From: Limanda limanda
Taxonomy: Eukaryota > Chordata > Actinopteri > Pleuronectiformes > Pleuronectidae
Direction: 5' to 3'
Length of the DNA: 64,000 nucleotides
NCBI RefSeq assembly: GCF_963576545.1
Contig: NW_026870418.1
Location: 186,001-250,000, forward strand
Under the pieces are notes generated by a model. It was given only the letters and a program-made list of their open reading frames with translations, searched no databases and was not told where the DNA came from. A program made the translations under genes and the position numbers. Below, in pieces: positions 10,516-23,983 of this stretch (the first letter of the stretch is position 1; each line of letters begins with the position of its first letter).

Positions 10516-13239
10516 GCAAGTAGGCTCTACCCCCACTAAATGGGGTAGCGCGCATCGATCGGTACCATCCTTGAGCTTCTCCGACTTTCGGAAAGGTTAG
10601 GGTTAGGGTTAGGGATGAAAGCACATAGGAGAAAGAGATATTCTTGAATAACTTTTTTTGTGAAGGTCGGAGAGACTTGGAAAGTGGTTGCATATGGACT
10701 AATTTGGGTCCTGCGGATCGATTGGTACCATCCCCGAGCTTGTACGACCTTCGGAAGAGGTCGACCGACGAAATTCCCCCAAATCTGAGGAGATATTCTT
10801 GAATAACTTTTTTTGTGAAGGTCGGAGAGACTTGCAAGTAGGCTCTACCCCCACTAAATGGGGTTGCGCGCATCGATCGGTACCATCCTTGAGCTTCTCC
10901 GACTTTCGGAAGGGTTAGGGTTAGGGTTAGGGATGAAAGCACATAGGAGAAAGAGATATTCTTGAATAACTTTTTTTGTGAAGGTCGGAGAGACTTGCAA
11001 GTAGGCTCTACCCCCACTAAATAGGGTAGCGCGCATCGATCGGTACCATCCTTGAGCTTCTCCGACTTTCGGAAGGGTTAGGGTTAGGGTTAGGGATGAA
11101 AGCACATAGGAGAAAGAGATATTCTTGAATAACTTTTTTTGTGAAGGTCGGAGAGACTTGCAAGTAGGCTCTACCCCCACTAAATGGGGTAGCGCGCATC
11201 GATCGGTACCATCCTTGAGCTTCTCCGACTTTCGGAAGGGTTAGGGTTAGGGTTAGGGATGAAAGCACATAGGAGAAAGAGATATTCTTGAATAACTTTT
11301 TTTGTGAAGGTCGGAGAGACTTGCAAGTAGGCTCTACCCCCACTAAATGGGGTAGCGCGCATCGATCGGTACCATCCTTGAGCTTCTCCGACTTTCGGAA
11401 GGGTTAGGGTTAGGGTTAGGGATGAAAGCACATAGGAGAAAGAGATATTCTTGAATAACTTTTTTTGTGAAGGTCGGAGAGACTTGGAAAGTGGTTGCAT
11501 CTGGACTAATTTGGGTCCTGCGGATCGATTGGTACCATCCCCGAGCTTGTACGACCTTCGGAAGAGGTCGACCGACGAAATTCCCCCAAATCTGAGGAGA
11601 TATTCTTGAATAACTTTTTTTGTGAAGGTCGGAGAGACTTGCAAGTAGGCTCTACCCCCACTAAATGGGGTTGCGCGCATCGATCGGTACCATCCTTGAG
11701 CTTCTCCGACTTTCGGAAGGGTTAGGGTTAGGGTTAGGGATGAAAGCACATAGGAGAAAGAGATATTCTTGAATAACTTTTTTTGTGAAGGTCGGAGAGA
11801 CTTGCAAGTAGGCTCTACCCCCACTAAATGGGGTAGCGCGCATCGATCGGTACCATCCTTGAGCTTCTCCGACTTTCGGAAGGGTTAGGGTTAGGGTTAG
11901 GGATGAAAGCACATAGGAGAAAGAGATATTCTTGAATAACTTTTTTTGTGAAGGTCGGAGAGACTTGGAAAGTGGTTGCATCTGGACTAATTTGGGTCCT
12001 GCGGATCGATTGGTACCATCCCCGAGCTTGTACGACCTTCGGAAGAGGTCGACCGACGAAATTCCCCCAAATCTGAGGAGATATTCTTGAATAACTTTTT
12101 TTGTGAAGGTCGGAGAGACTTGCAAGTAGGCTCTACCCCCACTAAATGGGGTTGCGCGCATCGATCAGTACCATCCTTGAGCTTCTCCGACTTTCGGAAG
12201 GGTTAGGGTTAGGGTTAGGGATGAAAGCACATAGGAGAAAGAGATATTCTTGAATAACTTTTTTTGTGAAGGTCGGAGAGACTTGCAAGTAGGCTCTACC
12301 CCCACTAAATGGGGTAGCGCGCATCGATCGGTACCATCCTTGAGCTTCTCCGACTTTCGGAAGGGTTAGGGTTAGGGTTAGGGATGAAAGCACATAGGAG
12401 AAAGATATATTCTTGAATAACTTTTTTTTGAAGGTCGGAGAGACTTGGAAAGTGGTTGCATCTGGACTAATTTGGGTCCTGCGGATCGATTGGTACCATC
12501 CCCGAGCTTGTACGACCTTCGGAAGAGGTCGACCGACGAAATTCCCCCAAATCTGAGGAGATATTCTTGAATAACTTTTTTTGTGAAGGTCGGAGAGACT
12601 TGCAAGTAGGCTCTACCCCCACTAAATGGGGTTGCGCGCATCGATCGGTACCATCCTTGAGCTTCTCCGACTTTCGGAAGGGTTAGGGTTAGGGTTAGGG
12701 ATGAAAGCACATAGGAGAAAGAGATATTCTTGAATAACTTTTTTTGTGAAGGTCGGAGAGACTTGCAAGTAGGCTCTACCCCCACTAAATGGGGTAGCGC
12801 GCATCGATCGGTACCATCCTTGAGCTTCTCCGACTTTCGGAAGGGTTAGGGTTAGGGTTAGGGATGAAAGCACATAGGAGAAAGAGATATTCTTGAATAA
12901 CTTTTTTTGTGAAGGTCGGAGAGACTTGGAAAGTGGTTGCATCTGGACTAATTTGGGTCCTGCGGATCGATTGGTACCATCCCCGAGCTTGTACGACCTT
13001 CGGAAGAGGTCGACCGACGAAATTCCCCCAAATCTGAGGAGATATTCTTGAATAACTTTTTTTGTGAAGGTCGGAGAGACTTGCAAGTAGGCTCTACCCC
13101 CACTAAATGGGGTTGCGCGCATCGATCGGTACCATCCTTGAGCTTCTCCGACTTTCGGAAGGGTTAGGGTTAGGGATGAAAGCACATAGGAGAAAGAGAT
13201 ATTCTTGAATAACTTTTTTTGTGAAGGTCGGAGAGACTT
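10516..13239 (+). repeat. 2,724-bp HOR, copy a
   Basis: Monomers: A 10516, B 10679, A 10834, 10997, 11160, 11323, B 11486, A 11641, 11804, B 11967, A 12122, 12285 (162 bp), B 12447, A 12602, 12765, B 12928, A2 13083. Markers shared with 13240 onward at +2,724 are GGAAAGG in the first A (first G tract lost), CATATGG in the first B, AATAGGG in A 10997, and the one-base T-tract deletion in A 12285. Confidence 0.92.
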
Positions 13240-15651
13240 GCAAGTAGGCTCTACCCCCACTAAATGGGGTAGCGCGCATCGATCGGTACCATCCTTGAGC
13301 TTCTCCGACTTTCGGAAAGGTTAGGGTTAGGGTTAGGGATGAAAGCACATAGGAGAAAGAGATATTCTTGAATAACTTTTTTTGTGAAGGTCGGAGAGAC
13401 TTGGAAAGTGGTTGCATATGGACTAATTTGGGTCCTGCGGATCGATTGGTACCATCCCCGAGCTTGTACGACCTTCGGAAGAGGTCGACCGACGAAATTC
13501 CCCCAAATCTGAGGAGATATTCTTGAATAACTTTTTTTGTGAAGGTCGGAGAGACTTGCAAGTAGGCTCTACCCCCACTAAATGGGGTTGCGCGCATCGA
13601 TCGGTACCATCCTTGAGCTTCTCCGACTTTCGGAAGGGTTAGGGTTAGGGTTAGGGATGAAAGCACATAGGAGAAAGAGATTTTCTTGAATAACTTTTTT
13701 TGTGAAGGTCGGAGAGACTTGCAAGTAGGCTCTACCCCCACTAAATAGGGTAGCGCGCATCGATCGGTACCATCCTTGAGCTTCTCCGACTTTCGGAAGG
13801 GTTAGGGTTAGGGTTAGGGATGAAAGCACATAGGAGAAAGAGATATTCTTGAATAACTTTTTTTGTGAAGGTCGGAGAGACTTGCAAGTAGGCTCTACCC
13901 CCACTAAATGGGGTAGCGCGCATCGATCGGTACCATCCTTGAGCTTCTCCGACTTTCGGAAGGGTTAGGGTTAGGGTTAGGGATGAAAGCACATAGGAGA
14001 AAGAGATATTCTTGAATAACTTTTTTTGTGAAGGTCGGAGAGACTTGCAAGTAGGCTTTACCCCCACTAAATGGGGTAGCGCGCATCGATCGGTACCATC
14101 CTTGAGCTTCTCCGACTTTCGGAAGGGTTAGGGTTAGGGTTAGGGATGAAAGCACATAGGAGAAAGAGATATTCTTGAATAACTTTTTTTGTGAAGGTCG
14201 GAGAGACTTGGAAAGTGGTTGCATCTGGACTAATTTGGGTCCTGCGGATCGATTGGTACCATCCCCGAGCTTGTACGACCTTCGGAAGAGGTCGACCGAC
14301 GAAATTCCCCCAAATCTGAGGAGATATTCTTGAATAACTTTTTTTGTGAAGGTCGGAGAGACTTGCAAGTAGGCTCTACCCCCACTAAATGGGGTTGCGC
14401 GCATCGATCGGTACCATCCTTGAGCTTCTCCGACTTTCGGAAGGGTTAGGGTTAGGGTTAGGGATGAAAGCACATAGGAGAAAGAGATATTCTTGAATAA
14501 CTTTTTTTGTGAAGGTCGGAGAGACTTGCAAGTAGGCTCTACCCCCACTAAATGGGGTAGCGCGCATCGATCGGTACCATCCTTGAGCTTCTCCGACTTT
14601 CGGAAGGGTTAGGGTTAGGGTTAGGGATGAAAGCACATAGGAGAAAGAGATATTCTTGAATAACTTTTTTTGTGAAGGTCGGAGAGACTTGGAAAGTGGT
14701 TGCATCTGGACTAATTTGGGTCCTGCGGATCGATTGGTACCATCCCCGAGCTTGTACGACCTTCGGAAGAGGTCGACCGACGAAATTCCCCCAAATCTGA
14801 GGAGATATTCTTGAATAACTTTTTTTGTGAAGGTCGGAGAGACTTGCAAGTAGGCTCTACCCCCACTAAATGGGGTTGCGCGCATCGATCAGTACCATCC
14901 TTGAGCTTCTCCGACTTTCGGAAGGGTTAGGGTTAGGGTTAGGGATGAAAGCACATAGGAGAAAGAGATATTCTTGAATAACTTTTTTTGTGAAGGTCGG
15001 AGAGACTTGCAAGTAGGCTCTACCCCCACTAAATGGGGTAGCGCGCATCGATCGGTACCATCCTTGAGCTTCTCCGACTTTCGGAAGGGTTAGGGTTAGG
15101 GTTAGGGATGAAAGCACATAGGAGAAAGAGATATTCTTGAATAACTTTTTTTTGAAGGTCGGAGAGACTTGGAAAGTGGTTGCATCTGGACTAATTTGGG
15201 TCCTGCGGATCGATTGGTACCATCCCCGAGCTTGTACGACCTTCGGAAGAGGTCGACCGACGAAATTCCCCCAAATCTGAGGAGATATTCTTGAATAACT
15301 TTTTTTGTGATGGTCGGAGAGACTTGCAAGTAGGCTCTACCCCCACTAAATGGGGTTGCGCGCATCGATCGGTACCATCCTTGAGCTTCTCCGACTTTCG
15401 GAAGGGTTAGGGTTAGGGTTAGGGATGAAAGCACATAGGAGAAAGAGATATTCTTGAATAACTTTTTTTGTGAAGGTCGGAGAGACTTGCAAGTAGGCTC
15501 TACCCCCACTAAATGGGGTAGCGCGCATCGATCGGTACCATCCTTGAGCTTCTCCGACATTCGGAAGGGTTAGGGTTAGGGTTAGGGATGAAAGCACATA
15601 GGAGAAAGAGATATTCTTGAATAACTTTTTTTGTGAAGGTCGGAGAGACTT
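13240..15651 (+). repeat. 2,724-bp HOR, copy b (partial, 2.4 kb)
   Basis: It follows copy a monomer for monomer from A 13240 to A 15489. B monomers are at 13403, 14210, 14691 and 15171, and the one-base deletion is in A 15009. It diverges at 15652, where copy a has B 12928 and this copy has an A. Private changes include GATTTTC in A 13558, GGCTTTACC in A 14047 and CGACATTCGG in A 15489. Confidence 0.92.
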
Positions 15652-16023
15652 GCAAGTAGGCTCTACCCCCACTAAATGGGGTAGCGCGCATCGATCGGTA
15701 CCATCTTTGAGCTTCTCCGACTTTCGGAAGGGTTAGGGTTAGGGTTAGGGATGAAAGCACATAGGAGAAAGAGATATTCTTGAATAACTTTTTTTGTGAA
15801 GGTCGGAGAGACTTGGAAAGTGGTTGCATCTGGACTAATTTGGGTCCTGCGGATCGATTGGTACCATCCCCGAGCTTGTACGACCTTCGGAAGAGGTCGA
15901 CCGACGAAATTCCCCCAAATCTGAGGAGATATTCTTGAATAACTTTTTTTGTGAAGGTCGGAGAGACTTGCAAGTAGGCTCTACCCCCACTAAATGGGGT
16001 AGCGCGCATCGATCGGTACCATC
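15652..16023 (+). repeat. Short A/B linker before copy 2
   Basis: A 15652 (with CATCTTTGAGC), B 15815 and the start of A 15970. From 16024 the sequence follows the window's first base. The true left boundary of the large duplication may lie further left, because copy 1 is cut by the window edge. Confidence 0.75.
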
Positions 16024-18855
16024 CTTGAGCTTCTCCGACTTTCGGAAGGGTTAGGGTTAGGGTTAGGGATGAAAGCACATAGGAGAAAGAGATATTCTTG
16101 AATAACTTTTTTTGTGAAGGTCGGAGAGACTTGCAAGTAGGCTCTACCCCCACTAAATGGGGTAGCGCGCATCGATCGGTACCATCCTTGAGCTTCTCCG
16201 ACTTTCGGAAGGGTTAGGGTTAGGGTTAGGGATGAAAGCACATAGGAGAAAGAGATATTCTTGAATAACTTTTTTTGTGAAGGTCGGAGAGACTTGGAAA
16301 GTGGTTGCATCTGGACTAATTTGGGTCCTGCGGATCGATTGGTACCATCCCCGAGCTTGTACGACCTTCGGAAGAGGTCGACCGACGAAATTCCCCCAAA
16401 TCTGAGGAGATATTCTTGAATAACTTTTTTTGTGAAGGTCGGAGAGACTTGCAAGTAGGCTCTACCCCCACTAAATGGGGTTGCGCGCATCGATCGGTAC
16501 CATTCTTGAGCTTCTCCGACTTTCGGAAGGGTTAGGGTTAGGGTTAGGGATGAAAGCACATAGGAGAAAGAGATATTCTTGAATAACTTTTTTTGTGAAG
16601 GTCGGAGAGACTTGCAAGTAGGCTCTACCCCCACTAAATGGGGTAGCGCGCATCGATCAGTACCATCCTTGAGCTTCTCCGACTTTCGGAAGGGTTAGGG
16701 TTAGGGTTAGGGATGAAAGCACATAGGAGAAAGAGATATTCTTGAATAACTTTTTTTGTGAAGGTCGGAGAGACTTGGAAAGTGGTTGCATCTGGACTAA
16801 TTTGGGTCCTGCGGATCGATTGGTACCATCCCCGAGCTTGTACGACCTTCGAAAGAGGTCGACCGACGAAATTCCCCCAAATCTGAGGAGATATTCTTGA
16901 ATAACTTTTTTTGTGAAGGTCGGAGAGACTTGCAAGTAGGCTCTACCCCCACTAAATGGGGTTGCGCGCATCGATCGGTACCATCCTTGAGCTTCTCCGA
17001 CTTTCGGAAGGGTTAGGGTTAGGGTTAGGGATGAAAGCACATAGGAGAAAGAGATATTCTTGAATAACTTTTTTTGTGAAGGTCGGAGAGACTTGGAAAG
17101 TGGTTGCATCTGGACTAATTTGGGTCCTGCGGATCGATTGGTACCATCCCCGAGCTTGTACGACCTTCGGAAGAGGTCGACCGACGAAATTCCCCCAAAT
17201 CTGAGGAGATATTCTTGAATAACTTTTTTTGTGAAGGTCGGAGAGACTTGCAAGTAGGCTCTACCCCCACTAAATGGGGTTGCGCGCATCGATCAGTACC
17301 ATCCTTGAGCTTCTCCGACTTTCGGAAGGGTTAGGGTTAGGGTTAGGGATGAAAGCACATAGGAGAAAGAGATATTCTTGAATAACTTTTTTTGTGAAGG
17401 TCGGAGAGACTTGCAAGTAGGCTCTACCCCCACTAAATGGGGTAGCGCGCATCGATCGGTACCATCCTTGAGCTTCTCCGACTTTCGTAAGGGTTAGGGT
17501 TAGGGTTAGGGATGAAAGCACATAGGAGAAAGAGATATTCTTGAATAACTTTTTTTGTGAAGGTCGGAGAGACTTGGAAAGTGGTTGCATCTGGACTAAT
17601 TTGGGTCCTGCGGATCGATTGGTACCATCCCCGAGCTTGTACGACCTTCGGAAGAGGTCGACCGACGAAATTCCCCCAAATCTGAGGAGATATTCTTGAA
17701 TAACTTTTTTTGTGAAGGTCGGAGAGACTTGCAAGTAGGCTCTACCCCCACTAAATGGGGTTGCGCGCATCGATCAGTACCATCCTTGAGCTTCTCCGAC
17801 TTTCGGAAGGGTTAGGGTTAGGGTTAGGGATGAAAGCACATAGGAGAAAGAGATATTCTTGAATAACTTTTTTTGTGAAGGTCGGAGAGACTTGGAAAGT
17901 GGTTGCATCTGGACTAATTTGGGTCCTGCGGATCGATTGGTACCATCCCCGAGCTTGTACGACCTTCGGAAGAGGTCGACCGACGAAATTCCCCCAAATC
18001 TGAGGAGATATTCTTGAATAACTTTTTTTGTGAAGGTCGGAGAGACTTGCAAGTAGGCTCTACCCCCACTAAATGGGGTTGCGCGCATCGATCAGTACCA
18101 TCCTTGAGCTTCTCCGACTTTCGGAAGGGTTAGGGTTAGGGTTAGGGATGAAAGCACATAGGAGAAAGAGATATTCTTGAATAACTTTTTTTGTGAAGGT
18201 CGGAGAGACTTGCAAGTAGGCTCTACCCCCACTAAATGGGGTAGCGCGCATCGATCGGTACCATCCTTGAGCTTCTCCGACTTTCGGAAGGGTTAGGGTT
18301 AGGGTTAGGGATGAAAGCACATAGGAGAAAGAGATATTCTTGAAAAACTTTTTTTGTGAAGGTCGGAGAGACTTGCAAGTAGGCTCTACCCCCACTAAAT
18401 GGGGTAGCGCGCATCGATCGGTACCATCCTTGAGCTTCTCCGACTTTCGGAAGGGTTAGGGTTAGGGTTAGGGATGAAAGCACATAGGAGAAAGAGATAT
18501 TCTTGAATAACTTTTTTTGTGAAGGTCGGAGAGACTTGCAAGTAGGCTCTACCCCCACTAAATGGGGTAGCGCGCATCGATCGGTACCATCCTTGAGCTT
18601 CTCCGACTTTCGGAAGGGTTAGGGTTAGGGTTAGGGATGAAAGCACATAGGAGAAAGAGATATTCTTGAATAACTTTTTTTGTGAAGGTCGGAGAGACTT
18701 GGAAAGTGGTTGCATCTGGACTAATTTGGGTCCTGCGGATCGATTGGTACCATCCCCGAGCTTGTACAACCTTCGGAAGAGGTCGACCGACGAAATTCCC
18801 CCAAATCTGAGGAGATATTCTTGAATAACTTTTTTTGTGAAGGTCGGAGAGACTT

Positions 18856-19024
18856 GCAAGTAGGCTCTACCCCCACTAAATGGGGTAGCGCGCATCGATC
18901 GGTACCATCCTTGAGCTTCTCCGACTTTCGGAAGGGTTAGGGTTAGGGTTAGGGTTAGGGATGAAAGCACATAGGAGAAAGAGATATTCTTGAATAACTT
19001 TTTTTGTGAAGGTCGGAGAGACTT
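18856..19024 (+). repeat. A4 monomer (four TTAGGG)
   Basis: Copy-2 counterpart of 2833-3001. Its telomere block has five G3 tracts. Confidence 0.93.
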
Positions 19025-21741
19025 GGAAAGTGGTTGCATCTGGACTAATTTGGGTCCTGCGGATCGATTGGTACCATCCCCGAGCTTGTACGACCTTCGG
19101 AAGAGGTCGACCGACGAAATTCCCCCAAATCTGAGGAGATATTCTTGAATAACTTTTTTTGTGAAGGTCGGAGAGACTTGCAAGTAGGCTCTACCCCCAC
19201 TAAATGGGGTTGCGCGCATCGATCAGTACCATCCTTGAGCTTCTCCGACTTTCGGAAGGGTTAGGGTTAGGGTTAGGGATGAAAGCACATAGGAGAAAGA
19301 GATATTCTTGAATAACTTTTTTTGTGAAGGTCGGAGAGACTTGGAAAGTGGTTGCATCTGGACTAATTTGGGTCCTGCAGATCGATTGGTACCATCCCCG
19401 AGCTTGTACGACCTTCGGAAGAGGTCGACCGACGAAATTCCCCCAAATCTGAGGAGATATTCTTGAATAACTTTTTTTGTGAAGGTCGGAGAGACTTGCA
19501 AGTAGGCTCTACCCCCACTAAATGGGGTTGCGCGCATCGATCAGTACCATCCTTGAGCTTCTCCGACTTTCGGAAGGGTTAGGGTTAGGGTTAGGGATGA
19601 AAGCACATAGGAGAAAGAGATATTCTTGAATAACTTTTTTTGTGAAGGTCGGAGAGACTTGCAAGTAGGCTCTACCCCCACTAAATGGGGTAGCGCGCAT
19701 CGATCGGTACCATCCTTGAGCTTCTCCGACTTTCGGAAGGGTTAGGGTTAGGGTTAGGGATGAAAGCACATAGGAGAAAGAGATATTCTTGAATAACTTT
19801 TTTTGTGAAGGTCGGAGAGACTTGCAAGTAGGCTCTACCCCCACTAAATGGGGTAGCGCGCATCGATCGGTACCATCCTTGAGCTTCTCCGACTTTCGGA
19901 AGGGTTAGGGTTAGGGTTAGGGATGAAAGCACATAGGAGAAAGAGATATTCTTGAATAACTTTTTTTGTGAAGGTCGGAGAGACTTGCAAGTAGGCTCTA
20001 CCCCCACTAAATGGGGTAGCGCGCATCGATCGGTACCATCCTTGAGCTTCTCCGACTTTCGGAAGGGTTAGGGTTAGGGTTAGGGATGAAAGCACATAGG
20101 AGAAAGAGATATTCTTGAATAACTTTTTTTGTGAAGGTCGGAGAGACTTGGAAAGTGGTTGCATCTGGACTAATTTGGGTCCTGCGGATCGATTGGTACC
20201 ATCCCCGAGCTTGTACGACCTTCGGAAGAGGTCGACCGACGAAATTCCCCCAAATCTGAGGAGATATTCTTGAATAACTTTTTTTGTGAAGGTCGGAGAG
20301 ACTTGCAAGTAGGCTCTACCCCCACTAAATGGGGTAGCGCGCATCGATCGGTACCATCCTTGAGCTTCTCCGACTTTCGGAAGGGTTAGGGTTAGGGTTA
20401 GGGATGAAAGCACATAGGAGAAAGAGATATTCTTGAATAACTTTTTTTGTGAAGGTCGGAGAGACTTGGAAAGTGGTTGCATCTGGACTAATTTGGGTCC
20501 TGCGGATCGATTGGTACCATCCCCGAGCTTGTACGACCTTCGGAAGAGGTCGACCGACGAAATTCCCCCAAATCTGAGGAGATATTCTTGAATAACTTTT
20601 TTTGTGAAGGTCGGAGAGACTTGCAAGTAGGCTCTACCCCCACTAAATGGGGTAGCGCGCATCGATCGGTACCATCCTTGAGCTTCTCCGACTTTCGGAA
20701 GGGTTAGGGTTAGGGTTAGGGATGAAAGCACATAGGAGAAAGAGATATTCTTGAATAACTTTTTTTGTGAAGGTCGGAGAGACTTGGAAAGTGGTTGCAT
20801 CTGGACTAATTTGGGTCCTGCGGATCGATTGGTACCATCCCCGAGCTTGTACGACCTTCGGAAGAGGTCGACCGACGAAATTCCCCCAAATCTGAGGAGA
20901 TATTCTTGAATAACTTTTTTTGTGAAGGTCGGAGAGACTTGCAAGTAGGCTCTACCCCCACTAAATGGGGTTGCGCGCATCGATCAGTACCATCCTTGAG
21001 CTTCTCCGACTTTCGGAAGGGTTAGGGTTAGGGATGAAAGCACATAGGAGAAAGAGATATTCTTGAATAACTTTTTTTTTGAAGGTCGGAGAGACTTGCA
21101 AGTAGGCTCTACCCCCACTAAATGGGGTAGCGCGCATCGATCGGTACCATCTTTGAGCTTCTCCGACTTTCGGAAGGGTTAGGGTTAGGGTTAGGGATGA
21201 AAGCACATAGGAGAAAGAGATATTCTTGAATAACTTTTTTTGTGAAGGTCGGAGAGACTTGCAAGTAGGCTCTACCCCCACTAAATGGGGTAGCACGCAT
21301 CGATCGGTACCATCCTTGAGCTTCTCCGACTTTCGGAAGGGTTAGGGTTAGGGTTAGGGATGAAAGCACATAGGAGAAAGAGATATTCTTGAATAACTTT
21401 TTTTGTGAAGGTCGGAGAGACTTGCAAGTAGGCTCTACCCCCACTAAATGGGGTAGCGCGCATCGATCGGTACCATCCTTGAGCTTCTCCGACTTTCGGA
21501 AGGGTTAGGGTTAGGGTTAGGGATGAAAGCACATAGGAGAAAGAGATATTCTTGAATAACTTTTTTTGTGAAGGTCGGAGAGACTTGGAAAGTGGTTGCA
21601 TCTGGACTAATTTGGGTCCTGCGGATCGATTGGTACCATCCCCGAGCTTGTACAACCTTCGGAAGAGGTCGACCGACGAAATTCCCCCAAATCTGAGGAG
21701 ATATTCTTGAATAACTTTTTTTGTGAAGGTCGGAGAGACTT

Positions 21742-21910
21742 GCAAGTAGGCTCTACCCCCACTAAATGGGGTAGCGCGCATCGATCGGTACCATCCTTGA
21801 GCTTCTCCGACTTTCGGAAGGGTTAGGGTTAGGGTTAGGGTTAGGGATGAAAGCACATAGGAGAAAGAGATATTCTTGAATAACTTTTTTTGTGAAGGTC
21901 GGAGAGACTT
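21742..21910 (+). repeat. A4 monomer (four TTAGGG)
   Basis: Copy-2 counterpart of 5719-5887, downstream of the B with TACAACC at 21587. Confidence 0.93.
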
Positions 21911-23983
21911 GGAAAGTGGTTGCATCTGGACTAATTTGGGTCCTGCGGATCGATTGGTACCATCCCCGAGCTTGTACGACCTTCGGAAGAGGTCGACCGA
22001 CGAAATTCCCCCAAATCTGAGGAGATATTCTTGAATAACTTTTTTTGTGAAGGTCGGAGAGACTTGCAAGTAGGCTCTACCCCCACTAAATGGGGTTGCG
22101 CGCATCGATCAGTACCATCCTTGAGCTTCTCCGACTTTCGGAAGGGTTAGGGTTAGGGTTAGGGATGAAAGCACATAGGAGAAAGAGATATTCTTGAATA
22201 ACTTTTTTTGTGAAGGTCGGAGAGACTTGGAAAGTGGTTGCATCTGGACTAATTTGGGTCCTGCAGATCGATTGGTACCATCCCCGAGCTTGTACGACCT
22301 TCGGAAGAGGTCGACCGACGAAATTCCCCCAAATCTGAGGAGATATTCTTGAATAACTTTTTTTGTGAAGGTCGGAGAGACTTGCAAGTAGGCTCTACCC
22401 CCACTAAATGGGGTTGCGCGCATCGATCAGTACCATCCTTGAGCTTCTCCGACTTTCGGAAGGGTTAGGGTTAGGGTTAGGGATGAAAGCACATAGGAGA
22501 AAGAGATATTCTTGAATAACTTTTTTTGTGAAGGTCGGAGAGACTTGCAAGTAGGCTCTACCCCCACTAAATGGGGTAGCGCGCATCGATCGGTACCATC
22601 CTTGAGCTTCTCCGACTTTCGGAAGGGTTAGGGTTAGGGTTAGGGATGAAAGCACATAGGAGAAAGAGATATTCTTGAATAACTTTTTTTGTGAAGGTCG
22701 GAGAGACTTGCAAGTAGGCTCTACCCCCACTAAATGGGGTAGCGCGCATCGATCGGTACCATCCTTGAGCTTCTCCGACTTTCGGAAGGGTTAGGGTTAG
22801 GGTTAGGGATGAAAGCACATAGGAGAAAGAGATATTCTTGAATAACTTTTTTTGTGAAGGTCGGAGAGACTTGCAAGTAGGCTCTACCCCCACTAAATGG
22901 GGTAGCGCGCATCGATCGGTACCATCCTTGAGCTTCTCCGACTTTCGGAAGGGTTAGGGTTAGGGTTAGGGATGAAAGCACATAGGAGAAAGAGATATTC
23001 TTGAATAACTTTTTTTGTGAAGGTCGGAGAGACTTGGAAAGTGGTTTCATCTGGACTAATTTGGGTCCTGCGGATCGATTGGTACCATCCCCGAGCTTGT
23101 ACGACCTTCGGAAGAGGTCGACCGACGAAATTCCCCCAAATCTGAGGAGATATTCTTGAATAACTTTTTTTGTGAAGGTCGGAGAGACTTGCAAGTAGGC
23201 TCTACCCCCACTAAATGGGGTAGCGCGCATCGATCGGTACCATCCTTGAGCTTCTCCGACTTTCGGAAGGGTTAGGGTTAGGGTTAGGGATGAAAGCACA
23301 TAGGAGAAAGAGATATTCTTGAATAACTTTTTTTGTGAAGGTCGGAGAGACTTGGAAAGTGGTTGCATCTGGACTAATTTGGGTCCTGCGGATCGATTGG
23401 TACCATCCCCGAGCTTGTACGACCTTCGGAAGAGGTCGACCGACGAAATTCCCCCAAATCTGAGGAGATATTCTTGAATAACTTTTTTTGTGAAGGTCGG
23501 AGAGACTTGCAAGTAGGCTCTACCCCCACTAAATGGGGTTGCGCGCATCGATCAGTACCATCCTTGAGCTTCTCCGACTTTCGGAAGGGTTAGGGTTAGG
23601 GTTAGGGATGAAAGCACATAGGAGAAAGAGATATTCTTGAATAACTTTTTTTGTGAAGGTCGGAGAGACTTGCAAGTAGGCTTTACCCCCACTAAATGGG
23701 GTAGCGCGCATCGATCGGTACCATCCTTGAGCTTCTCCGACTTTCGGAAGGGTTAGGGTTAGGGATGAAAGCACATAGGAGAAAGAGATATTCTTGAATA
23801 ACTTTTTTTGTGAAGGTCGGAGAGACTTGGAAAGTGGTTGCATCTGGACTAATTTGGGTCCTGCGGATCGATTGGTACCATCCCCGAGCTTGTACGACCT
23901 TCGGAAGAGGTCGACCGACGAAATTCCCCCAAATCTGAGGAGATATTCTTGAATAACTTTTTTTGTGAAGGTCGGAGAGACTT

